Assembly: GCA_030998225.1 (NCBI GenBank)
Contig: JAPYXD010000711.1
Location: 124,001 to 188,000 of the forward strand
Direction: 5' to 3'
Length of the DNA: 64,000 bases
Source of the DNA: Diplolepis rosae
Taxonomy: Eukaryota; Arthropoda; Insecta; Hymenoptera; Diplolepididae
Positions 1-12,400 of the stretch are shown in pieces. The notes under the pieces were generated by a model. That model had not been told where the DNA came from and did not search any database. It saw nothing but the letters and a program-made list of their open reading frames with translations. Position numbers and translations under genes: made by a program. Position 1 is the stretch's first letter; each line of letters begins with the position of its first letter.

Positions 1-3000
1 CTTAAATTAACCGTCTAAGCCACTTTTCGTTCAGTCTCTCACAGTTTTTGCTCTGTACGAGGGCCCTCCGCTCTAGATAAATTCAATTTTAATTTTTTTT
101 AAAGTACCTTCAATGATGTTACTTTCATCTGTAAAGTCCATTGGTGATACACTGTTCTCGTTTTACACTTAAATTAACCGTCTAAGCCACTTTTCGTTCA
201 GTCTCTCACAGATTTTGCTCTGTACTAGGGCCCTCCGCTCTAGATAAATTCAATTTTAATTTTTTTAAAGTACCTTGAATGATGTTACTTTCATATGTAA
301 AGTCCATTGGTGATACACTGTTTTCGTTTTACACTTAAATTAACCGTCTAAGCCACTTTTCGTTCAGTCTCTCACAGTTTTTGCTCTGTTCGAGGGCCCT
401 CCGCCCTAGATAAATTCAATTTTAATTTTTTTTAAAGTACCTTCAATGATGTTTCTTTTATGTGTAAAGTCCATTGGTGATACACTGTTTTCGTTTTACA
501 CTTAAATTAACCGTCTAAGCCACTTTTCGTTCAGTCACTCACAGTTTTTGCTCTGTACTAGGGCCCTCCGCTCTAGATAAATTCAATTTTAATTTTTTTA
601 AAGTACCTTCAATGATGTTACTTTCATGTGTAAAGTCCATTGGTGATACACTGTTTTCGTTTTACACTTAAATTAACCGTCTAAGCCACTTTTCGTTCAG
701 TCACTCACAGTTTTTGCTCTGTACTAGGGCCCTCCGCTCTAGATAAATTCAATTTTAATTTTTTTAAAGTACCTTCAATGATGTTACTTTCATGTGTAAA
801 GTCCATTGGTGATACACTGTTTTCGTTTTATACGTAAATTAACCGTCTAACCCACTTTTCGTTCAGTCACTCACAGTTTTTGCTCTGTACTAGGGCCCTC
901 CGCTCTAGATAAATTCAATTTTAATTTTTTTAAAGTACCTTGAATGATGTTACTTTCATATGTAAAGTCCATTGGTGATACACTGTTTTCGTTTTACACT
1001 TAAATTAACCGTCTAAGCCACTTTTCGTTCAGTCTCTCACAGTTTTTGCTCTGTTCGAGGGCCCTCCGCCCTAGATAAATTCAATTTTAATTTTTTTTAA
1101 AGTACCTTCAATGATGTTTCTTTTATGTGTAAAGTCCATTGGGATACACTGTTTTCGTTTTACACTTAAATTAACCGTCTAAGCCACTTTTCGTTCAGTC
1201 ACTCACAGTTTTTGCTCTGTACTAGGGCCCTCCGCTCTAGATAAATTCAATTTTAATTTTTTTAAAGTACCTTCAATGATGTTACTTTCATGTGTAAAGT
1301 CCATTGGTGATACACTGTTTTCGTTTTACACTTAAATTAACCGTCTAAGCCACTTTTCGTTCAGTCACTCACAGTTTTTGCTTTGTACTTGGGCCTTCCG
1401 CTCTAGATAAATTCAATTTTAATTTTTTTAAAGTACCTTCAATGATGTTACTTTCATGTGTAAAGTCCATTGGTGATACACTGTTTTCGTTTTACACTTA
1501 AATTAACCGTCTAAGCCACTTTTCGTTCAGTCTCTCACAGTTTTTGCTCTGTACGAGGGCCCTCCGCCCTAGATAAATTCAATTTTAATTTTTTTTAAAG
1601 TACCTTTAATGATGTTTCTTTTATGTGTAAAGTCCATTGGTGATACACTGTTTTCGTTTTACACTTAAATTAACCGTCTAAGCCACTTTTCGTTCAGTCT
1701 CTCACAGTTTTTGCTCTGTACTAGGGCCCTCCGCTCTAGATAAATTCAATTTTAATTTTTTTGAAGTACCTTGAATGATGTTACTTTCATATGTAAAGTC
1801 CATTGGTGATACACTGTTTTCGTTTTACACTTAAATTAACCGTCTAAGCCACTTTTCGTTCAGTCTCTCACAGTTTTTGCTCTGTACGAGGGCCCTCCGC
1901 CCTAGATAAATTCAATTTTAATTTTTTTTAAAGTACCTTCAATGATGTTTCTTTTATGTGTAAAGTCCATTGGTGATACACTGTTTTCGTTTTACACTTA
2001 AATTAACCGTCTAAGCCACTTTTCGTTCAGTCACTCACAGTTTTTGCTCTGTACTAGGGCCCTCCGCTCTAGATAAATTCAATTTTAATTTTTTTAAAGT
2101 ACCTTCAATGATGTTACTTTCATGTGTAAAGTCCATTGGTGATACACTGTTTTCGTTTTACACTTAAATTAACCGTCTAAGCCACTTTTCGTTCAGTCTC
2201 TCACAGTTTTTGCTCTGTACGAGGGCCCTCCGCCCTAGATAAATTCAATTTTAATTTTTTTAAAGTACCTTCAATGATGTTACTTTCATGTGTAAAGTCC
2301 ATTGGTGATACACTGTTTTCGTTTTACACTTAAATTAACCGTCTAAGCCACTTTTCGTTCAGTCTCTCACAGTTTTTGCTCTGTACGAGGGCCCTCCGCC
2401 CTAGATAAATTCAATTTTAATTTTTTTAAAGTACCTTCAATGATGTTACTTTCATGTGTAAAGTCCATTGGTGATACACTGTTTTCGTTTTACACTTAAA
2501 TTAACCGTCTAAGCCACTTTTCGTTCAGTCACTCACAGTTTTTGCTCTGTACTAGGGCCCTCCGCTCTAGATAAATTCAATTTTAATTTTTTTAAAGTAC
2601 CTTCAATGATGTTACTTTCATGTGTAAAGTCCATTGGTGATACACTGTTTTCGTTTTACACTTAAATTAACCGTCTAAGCCACTTTTCGTTCAGTCACTC
2701 ACAGTTTTTGCTCTGTACGAGGGCCCTCCGCCCTAGATAAATTCAATTTTAATTTTTTTAAAGTACCTTCAATGATGTTACTTTCATGTGTAAAGTCCAT
2801 TGGTGATACACTGTTTTCGTTTTACACTTAAATTAACCGTCTAAGCCACTTTTCGTTCAGTCTCTCACAGTTTTTGCTCTGTACGAGGGCCCTCCGCCCT
2901 TGATAAATTCAATTTTAATTTTTTTTAAAGTACCTTCAATGATGTTTCTTTTATGTGTAAAGTCCATTGGTGATACACTGTTTTCGTTTTACACTTAAAT

Positions 3001-6000
3001 TAACCGTCTAAGCCACTTTTCGTTCAGTCACTCACAGTTTTTGCTTTGTACTTGGGCCTTCCGCTCTAGATAAATTCAATTTTAATTTTTTTAAAGTACC
3101 TTCAATGATGTTACTTTCATGTGTAAAGTCCATTGGTGATACACTGTTTTCGTTTTATACGTAAAATAACCGTCTAAGCCACTTTTCGTTCAGTCTCTCA
3201 CAGTTTTTGCTCTGTACTAGGGCCCTCCGCTCTAGATAAATTCAATTTTAATTTTTTTGAAGTACCTTGAATGATGTTACTTTCATATGTAAAGTCCATT
3301 GGTGATACACTGATTTCGTTCTTCACTTAAATTAACCGTCTAAGCCACTTTTCGTTCAGTCTCTCACAGTTTTTGCTCTGTACGAGGGCCCTCCGCCCTA
3401 GATAAATTCAATTTTAATTTTTTTTAAAGTACCTTTAATGATGTTTCTTTCATGTGTAAAGTCCATTGGTGATACACTGTTTTCGTTTTACACTTAAATT
3501 AACCGTCTAAGCCACTTTTCGTTCAGTCACTCACAGTTTTTGCTCTGTACTAGGGCCCTCCGCTCTAGATAAATTCAATTTTAATTTTTTTAAAGTACCT
3601 TCAATGATGTTACTTTCATGTGTAAAGTCCATTGGTGATACACTGTTTTCGTTTTACACTTAAATTAACCGTCTAAGCCACTTTTCGTTCAGTCACTCAC
3701 AGTTTTTGCTCTGTACTAGGGCCCTCCGCTCTAGATAAATTCAATTTTAATTTTTTTAAAGTACCTTCAATGATGTTACTTTCATGTGTAAAGTCCATTG
3801 GTGATACACTGTTTTCGTTTTACACTTAAATTAACCGTCTAAGCCACTTTTCGTTCAGTCACTCACAGTTTTTGCTCTGTACGAGGGCCTTCCGCTCTAG
3901 ATAAATTCAATTTTAATTTTTTTAAAGTACCTTCAATGATGTTACTTTCATGTGTAAAGTCCATTGGTGATACACTGTTTTCGTTTTACACTTAAATTAA
4001 CCGTCTAAGCCACTTTTCGTTCAGTCTCTCACAGTTTTTGCTCTGTACTAGGGCCCTCCGCTCTAGATAAATTCAATTTTAATTTTTTTAAAGTACCTTC
4101 AATGATGTTACTTTCATGTGTAAAGTCCATTGGTGATACACTGTTTTCGTTTTACACTTAAATTAACCGTCTAAGCCACTTTTCGTTCAGTCTCTCACAG
4201 TTTTTGCTCTGTACGAGGGCCCTCCGCCCTAGATAAATTCAATTTTAATTTTTTTAAAGTACCTTCAATGATGTTTCTTTTATGTGTAAAGTCCATTGGT
4301 GATACACTGTTTTCGTTTTACACTTAAATTAACCGTCTAAGCCACTTTTCGTTCAGTCACTCACAGTTTTTGCTCTGTACTAGGGCCCTCCGCTCTAGAT
4401 AAATTCAATTTTAATTTTTTTAAAGTACCTTCAATGATGTTACTTTCATGTGTAAAGTCCATTGGTGATACACTGTTTTCGTTTTACACTTAAATTAACC
4501 GTCTAAGCCACTTTTCGTTCAGTCACTCACAGTTTTTGCTCTGTACTAGGGCCCTCCGCTCTAGATAAATTCAATTTTAATTTTTTTAAAGTACCTTCAA
4601 TGATGTTACTTTCATGTGTAAAGTCCATTGGTGATACACTGTTTTCGTTTTATACGTAAATTAACCGTCTAAGACACTTTTCGTTCAGTCTCTCACAGTT
4701 TTTGCTCTGTACTAGGGCCCTCCGCTCTAGATAAATTCAATTTTAATTTTTTTAAAGTACCTTGAATGATGTTACTTTCATTTGTAAAGTCCATGGGTTA
4801 TAAACGGTTTTCGTTCTTCACTTAAATTAACCGTCTAAGCCACTTTTCGTTCAGTCTCTCACAGTTTTTGCTCTGTACGAGGGCCCTCCGCCCTAGATAA
4901 ATTCAATTTTAATTTTTTTTAAAGTACCTTTAATGATGTTTCTTTTATGTGTAAAGTCCATTGGTGATACACTGTTTTCGTTTTACACTTAAATTAACCG
5001 TCTAAGCCACTTTTCGTTCAGTCACTCACAGTTTTTGCTCTGTACTAGGGCCCTCCGCTCTAGATAAATTCAATTTTAATTTTTTTAAAGTACCTTCAAT
5101 GATGTTACTTTCATGTGTAAAGTCCATTGGTGATACACTGTTTTCGTTTTACACTTAAATTAACCGTCTAAGCCACTTTTCGTTCAGTCTGTCACAGTTT
5201 TTCCTCTGTACGAGGGCCTTCCGCTCTAGATAAATTCAATTTTAATTTTTTTAAAGTACCTTCAATGATGTTACTTTCATGTGTAAAGTCCATTGGTGAT
5301 ACACTGTTTTCGTTTTACACTTAAATTAACCGTCTAAGCCACTTTTCGTTCAGTCTCTCACAGTTTTTGCTCTGTACGAGGGCCCTCCGCCCTAGATAAA
5401 TTCAATTTTAATTTTTTTTAAAGTACCTTTAATGATGTTTCTTTTATGTGTAAAGTCCATTGGTGATACACTGTTCTCGTTTTACACTTAAATTAACCGT
5501 CTAAGCCACTTTTCGTTCAGTCTCTCACAGATTTTGCTCTGTACTAGGGCCCTCCGCTCTAGATAAATTCAATTTTAATTTTTTTGAAGTACCTTGAATG
5601 ATGTTACTTTCATATGTAAAGTCCATTGGTGATACACTGATTTCGTTCTTCACTTAAATTAACCGTCTAAGCCACTTTTCGTTCAGTCTCTCACAGTTTT
5701 GCTCTGTACGAGGGCCCTCCGCCCTAGATAAATTCAATTTTAATTTTTTTTAAAGTACCTTCAATGATGTTTCTTTTATGTGTAAAGTCCATTGGTGATA
5801 CACTGTTTTCGTTTTACACTTAAATTAACCGTCTAAGCCACTTTTCGTTCAGTCACTCACAGTTTTTGCTCTGTACTAGGGCCCTCCGCTCTAGATAAAT
5901 TCAATTTTAATTTTTTTAAAGTACCTTCAATGATGTTACTTTCATGTGTAAAGTCCATTGGTGATACACTGTTTTCGTTTTACACTTAAATTAACCGTCT

Positions 6001-9000
6001 AAGCCACTTTTCGTTCAGTCTCTCACAGTTTTTGCTCTGTACGAGGGCCCTCCGCCCTAGATAAATTCAATTTTAATTTTTTTTAAATAACATTCAATGA
6101 TGTTACTTTCATGTGTAAAGTCCATTGGTGATACACCTGTTTTCGTTCTTATACTTAAATTAACCGTCTAAGCCACTTTTCGTTCAGTCTCTCACAGTTT
6201 TTGCTCTGTACGAGGGCCCTCCGCCCTAGATAAATTCAATTTTAATTTTTTTAAAGTACCTTCAATGATGTTACTTTCATGTGTAAAGTCCATTGGTGAT
6301 ACACTGTTTTCGTTTTACACTTAAATTAACCGTCTAAGCCACTTTTCGTTCAGTCACTCACAGTTTTTGCTCTGTACTAGGGCCCTCCGCTCTAGATAAA
6401 TTCAATTTTAATTTTTTTAAAGTACCTTCAATGATGTTACTTTCATGTGTAAAGTCCATTGGTGATACACTGTTTTCGTTTTACACTTGAATTAACCGTC
6501 TAAGCCACTTTTCGTTCAGTCACTCACAGTTTTTGCTTTGTACTTGGGCCTTCCGCTCTCGATAAATTCAATTTTAATCTCTTTTATACTACCACCAATG
6601 ATGTCACGTACATTTGTGAAGTCCATTGGTGATACACTGTTTTCATTTTAAACGTAAATTAACCGTCTAAGCCAATTTTCGTTCAGTCTCTCACAGTTTT
6701 TGCTCTGTACGAGGGCCCTCCGCCCTAGATAAATTCAATTTTAATTTTTTTTAAAGTACCTTCAATGATGTTACTTTCATGTGTAAAGTCCATTGGTGAT
6801 ACACTGTTTTCGTTTTACACTTAAATTAACCGTCTAAGCCACTTTTCGTTCAGTCACTCACAGTTTTTGCTCTGTACTAGGGCCCTCCGCTCTAGATAAA
6901 TTCAATTTTAATTTTTTTAAAGTACCTTCAATGATGTTACTTTCATGTGTAAAGTCCATTGGTGATACACTGTTTTCGTTTTACACTTAAATTAACCGTC
7001 TAAGCCACTTTTCGTTCAGTCTGTCACAGTTTTTCCTCTGTACGAGGGCCTTCCGCTCTAGATAAATTCAATTTTAATTTTTTTAAAGTACCTTCAATGA
7101 TGTTACTTTCATGTGTAAAGTCCATTGGTGATACACTGTTTTCGTTTTACACTTAAATTAACCGTCTAAGCCACTTTTCGTTCAGTCTCTCACAGTTTTT
7201 GCTCTGTACGAGGGCCCTCCGCCCTAGATAAATTCAATTTTAATTTTTTTAAAGTACCTTTAATGATGTTTCTTTTATGTGTAAAGTCCATTGGTGATAC
7301 ACTGTTTTCGTTTTACACTTAAATTAACCGTGTAAGCCACTTTTCGTTCAGTCTCTCACAGATTTTGCTCTGTACTAGGGCCCTCCGCTCTAGATAAATT
7401 CAATTTTAATTTTTTTGAAGTACCTTGAATGATGTTACTTTCATATGTAAAGTCCATTGGTGATACACTGATTTCGTTCTTCACTTAAATTAACCGTCTA
7501 AGCCACTTTTCGTTCAGTCTCTCACAGTTTTTGCTCTGTACGAGGGCCCTCCGCCCTAGATAAATTCAATTTTAATTTTTTTTAAAGTACCTTTAATGAT
7601 GTTTCTTTTATGTGTAAAGTCCATTGGTGATACACTGTTTTCGTTTTACACTTAAATTAACCGTCTAAGCCACTTTTCGTTCAGTCACTCACAGTTTTTG
7701 CTCTGTACTAGGGCCCTCCGCTCTAGATAAATTCAATTTTAATTTTTTTAAAGTACCTTCAATGATGTTACTTTCATGTGTAAAGTCCATTGGTGATACA
7801 CTGTTTTCGTTTTACACTTAAATTAACCGTCTAAGCCACTTTTCGTTCAGTCACTCACAGTTTTTGCTCTGTACTAGGGCCCTCCGCTCTAGATAAATTC
7901 AATTTTAATTTTTTTAAAGTACCTTCAAAGATGTTACTTTCATGTGTAAAGTCCATTGGTGATACACTGTTTTCGTTTTACACTTAAATTAACCGTCTAA
8001 GCCACTTTTCGTTCAGTCTCTCACAGTTTTTGCTCTGTACGAGGGCCCTCCGCCCTAGATAAATTCAATTTTAATTTTTTTAAAGTACCTTCAATGATGT
8101 TTCTTTTATGTGTAAAGTCCATTGGTGATACACTGTTTTCGTTTTACACTTAAATTAACCGTCTAAGCCACTTTTCGTTCAGTCACTCACAGTTTTTGCT
8201 TTGTACTTGGGCCTTCCGCTCTAGATAAATTCAATTTTAATTTTTTTAAAGTACCTTCAATGATGTTACTTTCATGTGTAAAGTCCATTGGTGATACACT
8301 GTTTTCGTTTTATACGTAAATTAACCGTCTAAGCCACTTTTCGTTCAGTCTCTCACAGTTTTTGCTCTGTACTAGGGCCTTCCGCCCTAGATAAATTCCA
8401 ATTTAATTTTTTTTAAAGTACCTTCAATGATGTTACTTTGATGTGTAAAGTCCATTGGTGATACACTGTTTTCGTTTTACACTTAAATTAACCGTCTAAG
8501 CCACTTTTCGTTCAGTCACTCACAGTTTTTGCTCTGTACTAGGGCCCTCCGCTCTAGATAAATTCAATTTTAATTTTTTTAAAGTACCTTCAATGATGTT
8601 ACTTTCATGTGTAAAGTCCATTGGTGATACACTGTTTTCGTTTTACACTTAAATTAACCGTCTAAGCCACTTTTCGTTCAGTCTGTCACAGTTTTTCCTC
8701 TGTACGAGGGCCTTCCGCTCTAGATAAATTCAATTTTAATTTTTTTAAAGTACCTTCAATGATGTTACTTTCATGTGTAAAGTCCATTGGTGATACACTG
8801 TTTTCGCTTTACACTTAAATTAACCGTCTAAGCCACTTTTCCTTCAGTCTCTCACAGTTTTTGCTCTGTACGAGGGCCCTCCGCCCTAGATAAATTCGAT
8901 TTTAATTTTTTTTAAAGTACCTTTAATGATGTTTCTTTTATGTGTAAAGTCCATTGGTGATACACTGTTTTCGTTTTACACTTAAATTAACCGTGTAAGC

Positions 9001-12000
9001 CACTTTTCGTTCAGTCTCTCACAGATTTTGCTCTGTACTAGGGCCCTCCGCTCTAGATAAATTCAATTTTAATTTTTTTGAAGTACCTTGAATGATGTTA
9101 CTTTCATATGTAAAGTCCATTGGTGATACACTGATTTCGTTCTTCACTTAAATTAACCGTCTAAGCCACTTTTCGTTCAGTCTCTCACAGTTTTGCTCTG
9201 TACGAGGGCCCTCCGCCCTAGATAAATTCAATTTTAATTTTTTTTAAAGTACCTTTAATGATGTTTCTTTTATGTGTAAAGTCCATTGGTGATACACTGT
9301 TTTCGTTTTACACTTAAATTAACCGTCTAAGCCACTTTTCGTTCAGTCACTCACAGTTTTTGCTCTGTACTTGGGCCCTCCGCTCTAGATAAATTCAATT
9401 TTAATTTTTTTAAAGTACCTTCAATGATGTTACTTTCATGTGTAAAGTCCATTGGTGATACACTGTTTTCGTTTTACACTTAAATTAACCGTCTAAGCCA
9501 CTTTTCGTTCAGTCACTCACAGTTTTTGCTCTGTACTAGGGCCCTCCGCTCTAGATAAATTCAATTTTAATTTTTTTAAAGTACCTTCAATGATGTTACT
9601 TTCATGTGTAAAGTCCATTGGTGATACACTGTTTTCGTTTTACACTTAAATTAACCGTCTAAGCCACTTTTCGTTCAGTCTCTCACAGTTTTTGCTCTGT
9701 ACGAGGGCCCTCCGCCCTAGATAAATTCAATTTTAATTTTTTTTAAAGTACCTTCAATGATGTTTCTTTTATGTGTAAAGTCCATTGGTGATACACTGTT
9801 TTCGTTTTACACTTAAATTAACCGTCTAAGCCACTTTTCGTTCAGTCACTCACAGTTTTTGCTTTGTACTTGGGCCTTCCGCTCTAGATAAATTCAATTT
9901 TAATTTTTTTAAAGTACCTTCAATGATGTTACTTTCATGCGTAAATTTCATTGGTGATACACTGTTTTCGTTTTATACGTAAAATAACCGTCTAAGCCAC
10001 TTTTCGTTCAGTCTCTCACAGTTTTTGCTCTGTACTAGGGCCCTCCGCTCTAGATAAATTCAATTTTAATTTTTTTGAAGTACCTTGAATGATGTTACTT
10101 TCATATGTAAAGTCCATTGGTGATACACTGATTTCGTTCTTCACTTAAATTAACCGTCTAAGCCACTTTTCGTTCAGTCTCTCACAGTTTTGCTCTGTAC
10201 GAGGGCCCTCCGCCCTAGATAAATTCAATTTTAATTTTTTTTAAAGTACCTTTAATGATGTTTCTTTTATGTGTAAAGTCCATTGGTGATACACTGTTTT
10301 CGTTTTACACTTAAATTAACCGTCTAAGCCACTTTTCGTTCAGTCACTCACAGTTTTTGCTCTGTACTAGGGCCCTCCGCTCTAGATAAATTCAATTTTA
10401 ATTTTTTTAAAGTACCTTCAATGATGTTACTTTCATGTGTAAAGTCCATTGGTGATACACTGTTCTCGTTTTACACTTAAATTAACCGTCTAAGCCACTT
10501 TTCGTTCAGTCACTCACAGTTTTTGCTCTGTACTAGGGCTCTCCGCTCTAGATAAATTCAATTTTAATTTTTTTTAAAGTACCTTCAATGATGTTACTTT
10601 CATCTGTAAAGTCCATTGGTGATACACTGTTCTCGTTTTACACTTAAATTAACCGTCTAAGCCACTTTTCGTTCAGTCTCTCACAGTTTTTGCTCTGTAC
10701 GAGGGCCTTCCGCTCTAGATAAATTCAATTTTAATTTTTTTAAAGTACCTTCAATGATGTTACTTTCATGTGTAAAGTCCATTGGTGATACACTGTTTTC
10801 GTTTTACACTTAAATTAACCGTCTAAGCCACTTTTCGTTCAGTCTCTCACAGTTTTTGCTCTGTACGAGGGCCCTCCGCCCTAGATAAATTCAATTTTAA
10901 TTTTTTTTAAAGTACCTTTAATGATGTTTCTTTTATGTGTAAAGTCCATTGGTGATACACTGTTTTCGATTTACACTTAAATTAACCGTCTAAGCCACTT
11001 TTCGTTCAGTCTCTCACAGATTTTGCTCTGTACTAGGGCCCTCCGCTCTAGATAAATTCAATTTTAATTTTTTTGAAGTACCTTCAATGATGTTACTTTC
11101 ATGTGTAAAGTCCATTGGTGATACACTGATTTCGTTTTTCACTTAAATTAACCGTCTAAGCCACTTTTCGTTCAGTCTCTCACAGTTTTTGCTCTGTACG
11201 AGGGCCCTCCGCCTTTCATAAATTCAATTTTAATTTTTTTTAAAGTACCTTTAATGATGTTACTTTCATGTGTAAAGTCCATTGGTGATACACTGTTTTC
11301 GTTTTACACTTAAATTAACCGTCTATGCCACCTTTCGTTCAGTCACTCACAGTTTTTGCTTTGTACTTGGGCCTTCCGCTCTAGATAAATTCAATTTCAA
11401 TTTTTTTAAAGTACCTTCAATGATGTTACTTTCATGCGTAAATTTCATTGGTGATACACTGTTTTCGTTTTATACGTAAAATAACCGTCTAAGCCACTTT
11501 TCGTTCAGTCTCTCACAGTTTTTGCTCTGTACTAGGGCCCTCCGCTCTAGATAAATTCAATTTTAATTTTTTTGAAGTACCTTGAATGATGTTACTTTCA
11601 TATGTAAAGTCCATTGGTGATACACTGATTTCGATTTACACTTAAATTAACCGTCTAAGCCACTTTTCGTTCAGTCTCTCACAGTTTTTGCTCTGTACTA
11701 GGGCCCTCCGCCCTAGATAAATTCAATTTTAATTTTTTTAAAGTACCTTCAATGATGTTACTTTCATGTGTAAAGTCCATTGGTGATACACTGTTTTCGT
11801 TTTACACTTAAATTAACCGTCTAAGCCACTTTTCGTTCAGTTACTCACAGTTTTTGCTCTGTACTAGGGCCCTCCGCTCTAGATAAATTCAATTTTAATT
11901 TTTTTTAAAGTACCTTCAATGATGTTACTTTGATGTGTAAAGTCCATTGGTGATACACTGTTTTCGTTTTACACTTAAATTAACCGTCTAAGCCACTTTT

Positions 12001-12400
12001 CGTTCAGTCACTCACAGTTTTTGCTCTGTACTAGGGCCCTCCGCTCTAGATAAATTCAATTTTAATTTTTTTAAAGTACCTTCAATGATGTTACTTTCAT
12101 GTGTAAAGTCCATTGGTGATACACTGTTTTCGTTTTACACTTAAATTAACCGTCTAAGCCACTTTTCGTTCAGTCTCTCACAGTTTTTGCTCTGTACTAG
12201 GGCCTTCCGCCCTAGATAAATTCAAATTTAATTTTTTTTAAAGTACCACCAATGATGTTTCTTTTATGTGTAAAGTCTATTGGTGATACACTGTTTTCGT
12301 TTTACACTTAAATTAACCGTCTAAGCCACTTTTCGTTCAGTCACTCACAGTTTTTGCTCTGTAATAGGGCCCTCCGCTCTAGATAAATTCAATTTTAATC
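1..12400 (+). repeat. Satellite subdomain 1: mainly two common monomer types, 10/11-mer periodicity
   Basis: Two types dominate: one with CTCTCACAG, TACGAGGGCCCTCCGCC and GATGTTTCTTTTATG, and one with CACTCACAG, TACTAGGGCCCTCCGCTC and GATGTTACTTTCATG. Rarer markers show the higher order. TACTTGGGCC occurs at about 1,385, 3,048, 6,540, 8,203, 9,866 and 11,363 (steps of 10, 21, 10, 10 and 9 monomers). GTCTGTCACAG followed by TTTTTCCTC occurs at 5,187, 7,019 and 8,681 (11 and 10 monomers), with the same order of neighbours after each. A single 'ACCACCAATGATGTCACG' type monomer appears early, at about 6,592. Confidence 0.85.

Noticed and set aside
11282..11479. 65-residue open frame across a satellite monomer (similar ones at 39,224 and 47,875)
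   Set aside because: It is opened by variants in the tandem repeat, starts at non-ATG codons, and is closed by stops in most other monomers. No protein family pattern is seen.
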